Assembly: GCF_005845215.1 (NCBI RefSeq)
Contig: NZ_SPHO01000006.1
Location: 248,001 to 312,000, forward strand
Length of the DNA stretch: 64,000 bases
Direction: 5' to 3'
Source of the DNA: Clostridium sp. 1001271st1 H5
GTDB lineage: Bacteria; Bacillota; Clostridia; Lachnospirales; Lachnospiraceae
A program made the translations under genes and the position numbers. The notes under the pieces are model-generated. The model was not told the DNA's origin. It made no database searches and worked only from the letters and a program-made list of their open reading frames with translations. Below are positions 19,498 to 26,815 of this stretch, in pieces; positions within the stretch are counted from its first letter, which is position 1; the number at the start of each line of letters is the position of its first letter.

Positions 19498-20583
19498 TTA
19501 TGATTTCTTACCAGCCGCCGCATCCCTGACATTCTTGATAATAACCAATGCCACCAGCAGGAAACCGACCTTGCCGTTAACAGCATAAATAAAATTTACA
19601 ATAGCTGCATAAGGCGCTACCAATCCAATGACGCAGCCGGCAGCTGCCAGAACAATGGCAACAATCTTGTAGGTATTAGTTCCTTCCTTGGCCACCCGGT
19701 TTACCGGTGTCCAGAGAAGCGGACAGGCTGTTGTGTAAATTCCGGCAAAAATCACCACGCTGAAAACAGTTGCAAGGAAGGGACTGCTCTGATGCAGAAT
19801 CAGCAGAAGCGGAATCTGGGATGCGCCAACCAAATCTATATTCTTAATCAATGCGCTGCCCACAATCAAAACCGCCAGGGTCAGGACAAGAACACCCATG
19901 ATTGTACCGTACTGGGCATCCTTGGGATTCTCCTCCTCCTTGCCAATGGCTGCCAGAAACGGCGCGAACCAGAGCATGCCAAAACCAAGATAGGATATCA
20001 TGGAACCCCACCATGTGCCCGATGCCGCTATGATACCGGAGCCGGGAATCAGGACCTCTGCTTCTGAGAAGCTGAGATTTCCGTTCATAATGCCTACAAG
20101 GCCTGCAAGAAGGCAGAGGACGATAATTGCAGGACCGATTTTTCCTATGATATCAACCAGCTTGCTGAGTCCCAGCATTACCGTCACACCTGCGAGAGCA
20201 GCAATAATTACAGCGCCAATGGCAGGCTGAATTCCAAACTGCTGCTGCAGGGTAGCTCCCGCGCCTGCAATCATGACAAAGTAAGAGGCAAAGGAAAAAA
20301 TAACAGAGAACCAGTCAAAAAACAGGCCTATGTATGTTCCGCCGAAATAGTTAAATACCTGGCTTCCTTTCTCAAACTGGCCTTTGCGGCCTGCCTCGAG
20401 GAAATTATAGTTCATATAGAGATTACCAATAAAGAAAACAACCGCGCAAAGAAATATCTCTTTTCCATATGCTGCAAAAAACTGCATGATTTCCTGACCT
20501 GTAGAGAAACCTGAACCAATAGCAAATGCGATGAATGCGCCGCCAATGGTGACGACCCTGCCAAAATTAAGCTTTTTATTCAT
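19498..20583 (-). CDS. YkvI-family membrane transporter
   Basis: 361 residues, about 10 membrane helices. The N-terminus VVTIGGAFIAFAIGSGFSTG followed by QEIMQFFAAYG matches YkvI-type proteins of the APC/NSS-like superfamily, with the unwound first helix GSGFSTGQE. The ATG overlaps the stop of grdX (ATGA), so translation is probably coupled. YkvI-like proteins recur next to amino-acid reductase genes in clostridia. It likely imports the amine or amino-acid substrate of component B; the substrate is inferred, not shown. Confidence 0.8.
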   Translation of the reverse strand: MNKKLNFGRVVTIGGAFIAFAIGSGFSTGQEIMQFFAAYGKEIFLCAVVFFIGNLYMNYNFLEAGRKGQFEKGSQVFNYFGGTYIGLFFDWFSVIFSFASYFVMIAGAGATLQQQFGIQPAIGAVIIAALAGVTVMLGLSKLVDIIGKIGPAIIVLCLLAGLVGIMNGNLSFSEAEVLIPGSGIIAASGTWWGSMISYLGFGMLWFAPFLAAIGKEEENPKDAQYGTIMGVLVLTLAVLIVGSALIKNIDLVGASQIPLLLILHQSSPFLATVFSVVIFAGIYTTACPLLWTPVNRVAKEGTNTYKIVAIVLAAAGCVIGLVAPYAAIVNFIYAVNGKVGFLLVALVIIKNVRDAAAGKKS

Positions 20584-20993
20584 TCTTTCCTCACTTTCTT
20601 AAAAGATGATTCGTCCATATAGTTCTTCAGATGCTCCGTGGTTCTCAAAGCAATTGACGTGTCCAATGTTTGAAAGTCTTTAAGCTCCAAATCCGTGTGA
20701 GGGTCATCCGGGCGATAAGGGGAATCACGAAACTGTGCCAGTTTTTCCAGCACCAGCACATCCTCTCCCATATTGCTGCAGGCCTCATCACACAAAAATA
20801 CCGTATGGCAGGGATTATATCTTTTGTTGTAGCCGCCTCTGGGGTCAGCAGCCAGATGCCAGCCATTAATGACCAGGTCCCTGGCATGGAGCAGGCTTTG
20901 TTTGGCGCTCCCCTCTGTCAGCTCCACACGGAAACCCAGCTTTTCCAGTTTTTCTCCGGCTGCCGGATTATTTGTCACTACCAATACGTTCAT
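20580..20993 (-). CDS. grdX: GrdX family protein
   Basis: 137 residues from ATG 20993 (GAGG site 9 nt upstream; the longer start at 21011 overlaps grdB). N-terminus MNVLVVTNNPAAGEKLEKLG, then ARDLVINGWHLAADPRGG and NPCHTVFL fit the small GrdX family found with glycine/betaine reductase genes. Its role in the complex is not established. It sits between the GrdB-like gene (15 nt) and the YkvI transporter (4-nt overlap). Confidence 0.75.
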   Translation of the reverse strand: MNVLVVTNNPAAGEKLEKLGFRVELTEGSAKQSLLHARDLVINGWHLAADPRGGYNKRYNPCHTVFLCDEACSNMGEDVLVLEKLAQFRDSPYRPDDPHTDLELKDFQTLDTSIALRTTEHLKNYMDESSFKKVRKE

Positions 20994-21007
20994 ACCGCAT
21001 TTTCCTC

Positions 21008-22306
21008 TCAAAAAATTGTCTGTTCCGTAATTTCTGTAGCAAGTGCTTCCACGGCTGTATCAAGCATATGACGGCGGAATATTTTTTCTTCCTCCTTTGT
21101 CAGCTCAATATTTCCTGTTGGATAAGGAATTGCCATGGCAGGAACCACCCTGTTGGCGCCTACATTGATGGAAATAGGAGTTACAGTACATACATGCACT
21201 GCCGGAATTCCCTGGGCTTCGGTTTCCCTGACAATCGTTGCGCCGCAACGAGTACAGGTGCCTCAGGCGGAAGTCAGAATAATACCGTCAACCTTCATGG
21301 CCTTAAGCTCTGCTGCAATTGCCTGACCAAAGGCAACTGCATTGTTGGTTGCACAGCCATTGCCGGAGGTGACAAAAAGCGTATCGCTGAGTTTACCGAT
21401 TTTTCCCTCTGCCTCCATATCCTTTAATACATCCGCAGGAATCATCCGGTTAGGGTCTTCCTGGACATATACCGGGTCGCAGCCTCCATGTATCATCTGG
21501 TGCCTGGGCATATGGAAGCCGCCGTAATCCTTAGTAAATGAGTACGTTCCAAATTTAGTTGCAATACCGGTTTCAATATGGTCCGGGTTCCCCTCCGGCA
21601 CAACAGCGCCCGTGGTTACCAGTGCTATGACGGCCTTAGACAAATCCTTAATGGCCGGCGCCGGAGGCACTCTGTTGTATGTGGGCATGGGCAGTTCTGT
21701 TTCATAGGGCCTTCCATTGACCTTATTAAGCATCATCTCAACACATCTTTCAGCGCCGGTCTTGTCGGAAAACCGGTTAATCCTCTGTCCCCTCCGGATA
21801 TAGTTGTCCGCCCTGGGGTCTAAGGACCTGGGGTCTGCAAGGACTTTCCTGATTAGGGCGGCCATATCGGCTATTGCGGACCTCATTCCGGCAGCGGAAT
21901 TTCTGGTTTTTGTAATATAACCGAACGTACGGAACATTTCAGCGCCCGGATTCTCTGGATACATTCCAGAAAAGGCCGGTATGCCTTTCACACTGCAGAT
22001 TCTAAGAACATTGCCGCAGGCCATCCCATAACGTCCCGCATTGAATGCCGGGCCTGCGATTACTATATCCGGCTTATATTTCTCTATTGCTTTTGCAATG
22101 CCTGCCGTGACCTCTTCCAGGTTCTCATTAAAATAATTGTCACCGCAGACAATGGTTGCCACGATTTCAGCCTCATCCCCCATTGCCGCCTTAAGCGCCA
22201 GACCCGGACCGATTATGGCATTCTCCCTTATGGAAAGAGGAGTATCAGCCTTTTCTTCTCCGCCTATCTGGGCGTAAAACTGATTTATATAATGAATAAT
22301 CTTCAT
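21008..22306 (-). CDS. grdB: GrdB-like selenoprotein, component B of a glycine/sarcosine/betaine-type reductase
   Basis: 432 residues if the TGA at 21263-21265 is read as selenocysteine (residue 348). Around it the protein reads DGIILTSA-Sec-GTCTRCGATIV, the conserved Sec motif of the family; after it, HVCTVTPISINVGANRVVPA and IPYPTGN continue the family to the normal length. Stopping at the TGA would remove 84 conserved residues. In the known reaction Sec of component B and a pyruvoyl group of the proprotein bind the amine substrate and pass the carboxymethyl group to selenoprotein GrdA. Which amine is bound here is not known. Starts 16 nt after the GrdE-like gene. Confidence 0.9.
21236..21265 (-). 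promoter_or_regulatory. Selenocysteine UGA codon with downstream SECIS-like hairpin
   Basis: The UGA (21265-21263) is followed after 12 nt by the perfect hairpin CGTTGC-GGC-GCAACG (21250-21236). A stem-loop with G in the apical loop about 18 nt after the UGA is where bacterial SECIS elements sit. Together with the conserved protein on both sides it supports recoding. Confidence 0.8.
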
Positions 22307-22321
22307 TCTTTCCCATCCTCC

Positions 22322-23614
22322 TTACAGAACCACAGAGTACATCCTGGTCATCCCCATCTGGTTCATTGAACACATAATGGCGACCATGTTTACATCAACA
22401 CTGCCATCCCCGTTGTAGCCGTCCAGGGAACCGCCGGAAAGTACCCTGATCTGCCTTGCATCTCCTATGACCTTATCCATCTTCTCCAGATGGACAGGAA
22501 TATAATCGGCATCTGTCCCGGTGTTGATGCAGGCATCGGCCTCCGGTGTACTGTCTGTAGTGCCCTCTTCCCCGCAGCATGCAGAAAGCATGCCCACGGT
22601 TTTGATTCCTGCCTTTTCCAGGCTGCGTATCATCATCATCATCAGGTCTGCATCCGGATTTCCTGCTCCCTCTTCAACTACCGCAACAACATCCCAGCCA
22701 AGAGACCTGGCCATTCTGACAGCAGCGTGGCTGTTGCGCTCCTTATCATGGAGTACCGTATGCGTAGGTGTAACAATACAGCCTCCAAATTCCAAATCCA
22801 CCCCATGGTGCTTATACAGTTCCTTCAGCAAAGGATTATTCTGGTGGTCCCATGTGGTATTCTTGTCACTGGCAATTACACAGCATCCATTGACAATTGC
22901 TCCGTCAAAGATTTCGTTGGGATTCATGAAAACAGGATTGGTCTTTCCCGCATTTACCCCGTATATATAGTTATCATGAATCAGACCCTGGGCCATGGCC
23001 ATATAGATGACACCGGCCCTGGGCAGCTTTGCGGCAGGGTCCACAGGGGTGAGCTGATACGTCTCATATGCATCAACCTCAGCATCCTTTGCAGCCTCTG
23101 CCACATAATTGGCAGCATGGAGCCCCAGCAGCCTGCAGGCTGTCTCATGGGCATGGGGTTCTGTGCCATCCGGGCAATTTCCAACGACTACAATATTATT
23201 CAGCTTAGAGTAATAGCAATAGTCTGCACAGGTTCCCCTCATATCAATTACCCCCTCCTGTACACCGACTATGGTTCCGGTAGTAACAATGGCACAACCC
23301 TTAAACACCTTAAGCCGGCCTTCACCGCATCCTTCATAGGTCCCTGCAAAGCCCGGAAAGGATGAACCAGCTCCCTTGCCGTCAAGTTTTACCCTTGGCT
23401 CAATCACATCCTTAACCGGAATGATTCTTACGGATTCACCCGGCCTTGCCAAATCAATGTCAATGGAACTGAAGAAAGGGTCCGTAATTGCTTCAATCAT
23501 TTCCTGCTTGCTGATAAACAGGATACCGCCCCTGACTTCTGTTTTTGCGCCGAACCGGATGTCCTTTATGTGGACGATTTCCATATCCAGGCGCAGTGAT
23601 TTTTCAGTACCCAT
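22322..23614 (-). CDS. grdE: GrdE-like proprotein, component B alpha/beta subunits
   Basis: 430 residues. N-terminal IVHIKDIRFGAKTEVRGGIL, LARPGESVRIIPVKDVIEPR and the central IFDGAIVNGCCVIASDKNTT are characteristic. Family members are cleaved before a Cys near 242, which becomes the pyruvoyl group that condenses with the amine; C244/C245 lie at that place. It is the first gene of the operon, with GGAGGAGG upstream and a MerR-type promoter. Paralogues GrdG (sarcosine) and GrdI (betaine) share this architecture, so substrate specificity cannot be set from the sequence alone. Confidence 0.9.
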   Translation of the reverse strand: MGTEKSLRLDMEIVHIKDIRFGAKTEVRGGILFISKQEMIEAITDPFFSSIDIDLARPGESVRIIPVKDVIEPRVKLDGKGAGSSFPGFAGTYEGCGEGRLKVFKGCAIVTTGTIVGVQEGVIDMRGTCADYCYYSKLNNIVVVGNCPDGTEPHAHETACRLLGLHAANYVAEAAKDAEVDAYETYQLTPVDPAAKLPRAGVIYMAMAQGLIHDNYIYGVNAGKTNPVFMNPNEIFDGAIVNGCCVIASDKNTTWDHQNNPLLKELYKHHGVDLEFGGCIVTPTHTVLHDKERNSHAAVRMARSLGWDVVAVVEEGAGNPDADLMMMMIRSLEKAGIKTVGMLSACCGEEGTTDSTPEADACINTGTDADYIPVHLEKMDKVIGDARQIRVLSGGSLDGYNGDGSVDVNMVAIMCSMNQMGMTRMYSVVL

Positions 23615-23666
23615 CTACTAACCTCCTCCTACAAAATATTAAGAAAACGCGTTTTTCCTAACTTCG

Positions 23667-23697
23667 ATTATAGAGATTCAAGTTGATGTAAAGTCAA
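23667..23697 (-). promoter_or_regulatory. MerR-type promoter of the grd-like operon
   Basis: On the minus strand: -35 TTGACT (23697-23692), a 19-bp spacer, -10 TATAAT (23672-23667). The overlong spacer is the hallmark of promoters that MerR-family activators untwist. A loose dyad GACT..ATC spans the spacer. The promoter lies about 50 nt upstream of the GrdE-like start. Confidence 0.75.
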
Positions 23698-23720
23698 GGA
23701 TTACCTGATAATTTTTACAC

Positions 23721-23755
23721 AAAAAACAGAGAGCAGAAAATGCTCTCTGTTTTTA
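23721..23755. terminator. Bidirectional terminator between the MerR gene and the grd-like operon
   Basis: Stem ACAGAGAGCA/TGCTCTCTGT with A-run before and TTTTT after; it ends the MerR transcript (25 nt past its stop), so the operon depends on its own promoter. Confidence 0.85.
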
Positions 23756-23779
23756 AGGCTCATATGCCCAATTATTCAG

Positions 23780-24652
23780 TTATTTCGGCAATTCAATGGG
23801 GAACATCACATTGGTGATATAGTTCTCTGAACCGCATATATTGGCGCAGCTTATCATGTATTCCTCTATCGGATTACCGGAAATCTTCAGGCCGTATTCT
23901 GCGCAATAATCCAGAAGTTTTTCATACTGCTCCGAAATATTCTCGTAAGGACCCACATGAGATGTGTATACACACCACATTTCGGGAAACAAGGTGACAC
24001 CCTCCACTTCCTTTTCCGGCCTTATCACTGGTAATATCCACTGGGATTTATAAAACGCTTTTTTTAGGTGTTCCATGCCAGGATCCTCAAATCTGGAAGT
24101 TGCCGGACCGCAGATTCTCAGATGTTTATTCTCACATGTATCATAGAGAAGCTTGTGGGTGGTGGAAAATTTCTCCTGCTCATAAAAACACCTATAAACC
24201 GGTATGGTAACAGCATAGGTTGCCGGGTAATACTTAATTTTTATAGGAATATGGTTTTCATTGCAAATCTTTGCACTCTCAAAATACCCTAACCCCATAT
24301 CCACATTTTTCATCAGTTCTTCCACATATGCCTTTTTAAAAAGCAGATGGTCCAGCTCATCATTCAGAAGCGCCATCCTATTAATCAAGGCATCCCTCTG
24401 AAATGTCAGGCCGGGCTTTTCACATAATTCCTTAATGTCAGCTACCGTAAGGCCCAGACGCCGCATCTCGGATATAAACATGGATTTCATGACCTGTTCT
24501 TCTGTGTAATAGCGATATCCCGTTTCATCATCCCTTATTTGAGGCTTCAACACGCCCTGGTCATCATAGAAACGAAGGGCTGTTGTCGGAACCCCTACAA
24601 TATCGGCCAGCTTACCAATTGAATAAAGATTATTCCCCCGCTCATCCTTCAT
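23780..24652 (-). CDS. MerR-family regulator with GyrI-like effector domain
   Basis: 290 residues. Winged helix at about 8-80: YSIGKLADIVGVPTTALRFY, then GYRYYTEEQVMKSMFISEMR. A helical linker follows, and a C-terminal GyrI/AraC-binding-like domain (ATYAVTIPVYRCFYEQEKF, FPEMWCVYTSHVGPYEN) at about 150-290 binds small ligands in BmrR-type proteins. It is directly upstream of the operon and co-oriented. It is the natural candidate to act on the 19-bp-spacer promoter in response to the reductase substrate. Confidence 0.9.
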   Translation of the reverse strand: MKDERGNNLYSIGKLADIVGVPTTALRFYDDQGVLKPQIRDDETGYRYYTEEQVMKSMFISEMRRLGLTVADIKELCEKPGLTFQRDALINRMALLNDELDHLLFKKAYVEELMKNVDMGLGYFESAKICNENHIPIKIKYYPATYAVTIPVYRCFYEQEKFSTTHKLLYDTCENKHLRICGPATSRFEDPGMEHLKKAFYKSQWILPVIRPEKEVEGVTLFPEMWCVYTSHVGPYENISEQYEKLLDYCAEYGLKISGNPIEEYMISCANICGSENYITNVMFPIELPK

Positions 24653-24686
24653 AGACCCCCACCCCTGCTCTGAAACTTTCCACTTG

Positions 24687-24704
24687 GTGTAATGTTTTTT
24701 ACAC
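24687..24704. promoter_or_regulatory. GTGTAA-N6-TTACAC palindrome upstream of the MerR gene
   Basis: Perfect 6-bp inverted repeat with 6-bp spacer, 35 nt before the MerR start. It may be an operator for autoregulation or for another regulator. Confidence 0.5.
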
Positions 24705-24967
24705 TGTGTACCTTATTTTCCATCAATGATACGGAGCTTCTTACTTATACCTCTCCTGAAATACCGGATAGAGCATTGATTCAACTATTTGAGTTAAAAA
24801 TTGATTTAATTATCTGCTCATACTCTGAATATCATAAACAAACTCTTTCCTGAAATAGAATGTGTGCGCGCTCAACATTTTTGGCAAAAATTCTCAACAT
24901 TTTTGGCAAAATATTTTGGGAAAATAGGAGCCTGAAATAGTTCTCTTCAAGCCCCCATTTTTGTCAC
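24705..24967. other. Host/prophage junction region
   Basis: No gene is seen. The AT-rich stretch contains the left boundary of the prophage (candidate TTATC at 24810-24814 followed by TGCTCATAC) and the two direct repeats described separately. Confidence 0.5.
24871..24911. repeat. Two direct repeats near the prophage right end
   Basis: CTCAACATTTTTGGCAAAA occurs twice (24871-24889 and 24893-24911), 22 bp apart, that is two helical turns. The location inside the fibre end of a transposable phage suggests transposase-binding sites. Confidence 0.6.
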
Positions 24968-25114
24968 TTATTTTAAGAATTCTGCTTTAAGAATTTCCTT
25001 CTCGCTATCCGTCAATTTTGCATAGGAGTTAATTATCTCTTCCGCACTTCCCTCTCCATTTTGAAGTCTTACTTTTATCGAATTAACAAATATTACTTTC
25101 TTCCATATTTCCAT
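24968..25114 (-). CDS. Small phage protein, 48 aa
   Basis: Reads MEIWKKVIFVNSIKVRLQNG, then GSAEEIINSYAKLTDSEKE. GGGAGGT is 7 nt upstream of the ATG and overlaps the end of the preceding gene. It is the last gene of the tail operon. It resembles short helical proteins found after tail-fibre genes in Firmicute phages. Function unknown. Confidence 0.65.
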   Translation of the reverse strand: MEIWKKVIFVNSIKVRLQNGEGSAEEIINSYAKLTDSEKEILKAEFLK

Positions 25115-25118
25115 AAAG

Positions 25119-25571
25119 TCAACCTCCCATTATTTGAGCAAGTGCTACCGACATGGCATCAATCAACTGCCCGTTATTATCTACCTTGCATTCCAAATCA
25201 CTTTTTTTTAACAACCTTATTGTAATAAGATTATCAATTATGGCTGGCGCTGCCGTTACTTCTTCTGAAACGGTATGGCCTTCTTCATCTACAATAGCTG
25301 ACTGGCCCTCTATAGCTTCTTTAACAATATAATCATTCTGAATGTTATATGTATCCAACTTAGAATAATTCATGTACTGATTTTCGAGGATTTCCTGGTC
25401 TGACATTAACGTAAGTGTAGAAAGCTCACTCTCTGTCTTGAAAAGTTTCAACAGGTCAATTTCCTGAACCTGTGATTCTAAAATTTGTATCTCTAATGCT
25501 GGAACAGTTGGATATCTTACCACATTAAAAACCGGTATGGATATCCCTGTTGTAGTAACTAATTTTGACAT
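25119..25571 (-). CDS. Phage tail-region protein, unknown
   Basis: 150 residues, acidic, with extended beta/helix character (STLTLMSDQEILENQYMNYS, then VKEAIEGQSAIVDEEGHTV) and a C-terminal ALAQIMGG. The start overlaps the stop of the 57-aa gene (TAATG). It lies after the fibre-tip cluster, so a fibre-assembly or host-range role is possible, but I do not recognise the family. Confidence 0.65.
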   Translation of the reverse strand: MSKLVTTTGISIPVFNVVRYPTVPALEIQILESQVQEIDLLKLFKTESELSTLTLMSDQEILENQYMNYSKLDTYNIQNDYIVKEAIEGQSAIVDEEGHTVSEEVTAAPAIIDNLITIRLLKKSDLECKVDNNGQLIDAMSVALAQIMGG

Positions 25572-25744
25572 TACTTTCTTTCTCCTTCTTTTGAATCATC
25601 TATCCCGTTATTGTTACAATCTGATGGCCCGCCCACACCACTCTGATGTTTACCCGGATGCGGCACATTTACCGGGGCATCATGCAGATACGTAGTAGGT
25701 TGTTTTTTTTCAAAATCTGGTCCCTTTTTTGTTTCTTTTGACAT
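25571..25744 (-). CDS. Small hydrophilic phage protein, 57 aa
   Basis: Reads MSKETKKGPDFEKKQPTTYL with a Pro/His/Gly-rich middle and charged C-terminus. AAGGAGG lies 7 nt upstream of the ATG and the stop overlaps the next start. It has its own ribosome site just downstream of the fibre-tip cassettes, so it is expressed whatever the cassette order. Function unknown. Confidence 0.6.
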   Translation of the reverse strand: MSKETKKGPDFEKKQPTTYLHDAPVNVPHPGKHQSGVGGPSDCNNNGIDDSKEGERK

Positions 25745-25813
25745 AATATCGTCCTCCTTGAATAAATATAAAAATTTTTAAAGTTTTTGAGTACCATAAT
25801 TTGATATGTTATA

Positions 25814-25990
25814 CTGCGCAATACCAAGAAAGCAAATATATATTATGATCAGTATGATATGGGCGGAAAATATGATAGTAATACAATCAGTTTAAAATGG
25901 GGTACCGATACATATGGAAATCGCTATATTTATATATTGATTGATGGAGCCGCCGTCTGTGCTATTCGCGGTTGGACAAGGCTCGATTAA
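25814..25990 (+). CDS. Silent tail-fibre tip module (plus orientation), no start codon
   Basis: Open frame of 58 codons beginning at the site CTGCGCAATACCAAG (LRNTK) and ending WTRLD-stop. The sequence (YDSNTISLKWGTDTYGNRY, then IYILIDGAAVCAIRGW) is typical of a tail-fibre C-terminal strand domain. It has no start or ribosome site and opposes the tail operon. Inversion between this site and the one in the active fibre gene would join it in frame after NT at residue 95. Confidence 0.6.
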   Translation: MRNTKKANIYYDQYDMGGKYDSNTISLKWGTDTYGNRYIYILIDGAAVCAIRGWTRLD

Positions 25991-26021
25991 ATGTGATTAA
26001 TCAAAAATAATCATTTAATCA

Positions 26022-26423
26022 TCATGCCACTGCATAACAAATAGTCCCTGCGTAGGTCCCGGCTTTTACAGTCCCGGTCATTCGTTTGCCGCTAACCATA
26101 AGCTGACATTTTTTACTAGAGGACATATCCCATTCATTTACGCATTCATGTATAAAAAATTTTGGTGTTGGTAACCCAGTTGCCAGTTCAGCATCATAAG
26201 CAGAGTCTGTTTTTACAATCAGCACATAATGTACAAAACATAACCCATTCACTACAATCCATTCAACCGAAGAACCTGTTTCTATCCAAGCAGTTGTATT
26301 CAAGTTGCATGTTCCTTGAACAGGCTCTTTTATTTTCCAAATATTCAAATTGGTATTGCGCCCATTAGTATAAAAATTCAGGAAAAACTTATTTTTTTGC
26401 ATTTTTATTACTGTGTTCAATAC
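26022..26423 (-). CDS. Silent tail-fibre tip module (minus orientation)
   Basis: About 133 codons from the central site (VLNT) to the stop. The protein (FFLNFYTNGRNTNLNIWKI, GTCNLNTTAWIETGSSVEW, MVSGKRMTGTVKAGTYAGT) looks like a beta-rich fibre tip. The open frame extends to 26486, but the extra 21 residues are antisense to the neighbouring plus-strand module and have no ribosome site, so I take the real module to start at the site. Low GC, unlike the head genes. Confidence 0.55.
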   Translation of the reverse strand, partial: VLNTVIKMQKNKFFLNFYTNGRNTNLNIWKIKEPVQGTCNLNTTAWIETGSSVEWIVVNGLCFVHYVLIVKTDSAYDAELATGLPTPKFFIHECVNEWDMSSSKKCQLMVSGKRMTGTVKAGTYAGTICYAVA

Positions 26424-26814
26424 CAATTTAATAAATATGTCGCGTACCAATGCCATTAACGGGGATATAGCAACTTTTGCAGACAATGCACCACTTAATA
26501 CATTTTTGCGTAGACGCTATGAAATAACTAACGGCACAGCCTCAGGTGCTCCAGATGCGCAAGACGGCTATGTTGAGATACATAAAACAGTGAGTAATGA
26601 CTGGATTGTAATATATGCAATTACCAATAGAGGTACTGTATACACACGTGCTAAAACTGAGGGTGTGTGGGGAGCGTGGACTAATTGTAATGATAAGCTT
26701 GGCGTCTCCATCCAAAGACTAGAATATAGATGGGATAATCAAAACCCTAAGCTCATAGTCACGGACCCTAATGGTTACTCTGCGTATGTATCACTGACCA
26801 AATATCAGGGATAA
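26413..26814 (+). CDS. Silent tail-fibre tip module with pyocin-knob-like domain (plus orientation)
   Basis: 133 codons starting at the central site GTGTTCAATACC (VFNT). The N-terminal part NAPLNTFLRRRYEITNGTAS, then DGYVEIHKTVSNDWIVIYA and GTVYTRAKTEGVWGAWTNC matches the knob-type domain seen in fibre proteins. No ribosome site precedes the GTG. It converges on the active fibre gene with 1 nt between stops. It would be expressed only after inversion of the roughly 0.7-kb segment. Confidence 0.65.
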   Translation: MFNTNLINMSRTNAINGDIATFADNAPLNTFLRRRYEITNGTASGAPDAQDGYVEIHKTVSNDWIVIYAITNRGTVYTRAKTEGVWGAWTNCNDKLGVSIQRLEYRWDNQNPKLIVTDPNGYSAYVSLTKYQG

Positions 26815-26815
26815 A

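Noticed and set aside
21008..21199. Separate 63-aa gene at the end of grdB
   Set aside because: It is the in-frame continuation of GrdB beyond the selenocysteine codon and beyond a non-Met stretch; not an independent gene.
26022..26486. Independent gene with start at 26486 in the tail-tip cluster
   Set aside because: The first 21 codons are antisense to the plus-strand tip and no ribosome site exists; the module boundary is better set at the shared site.
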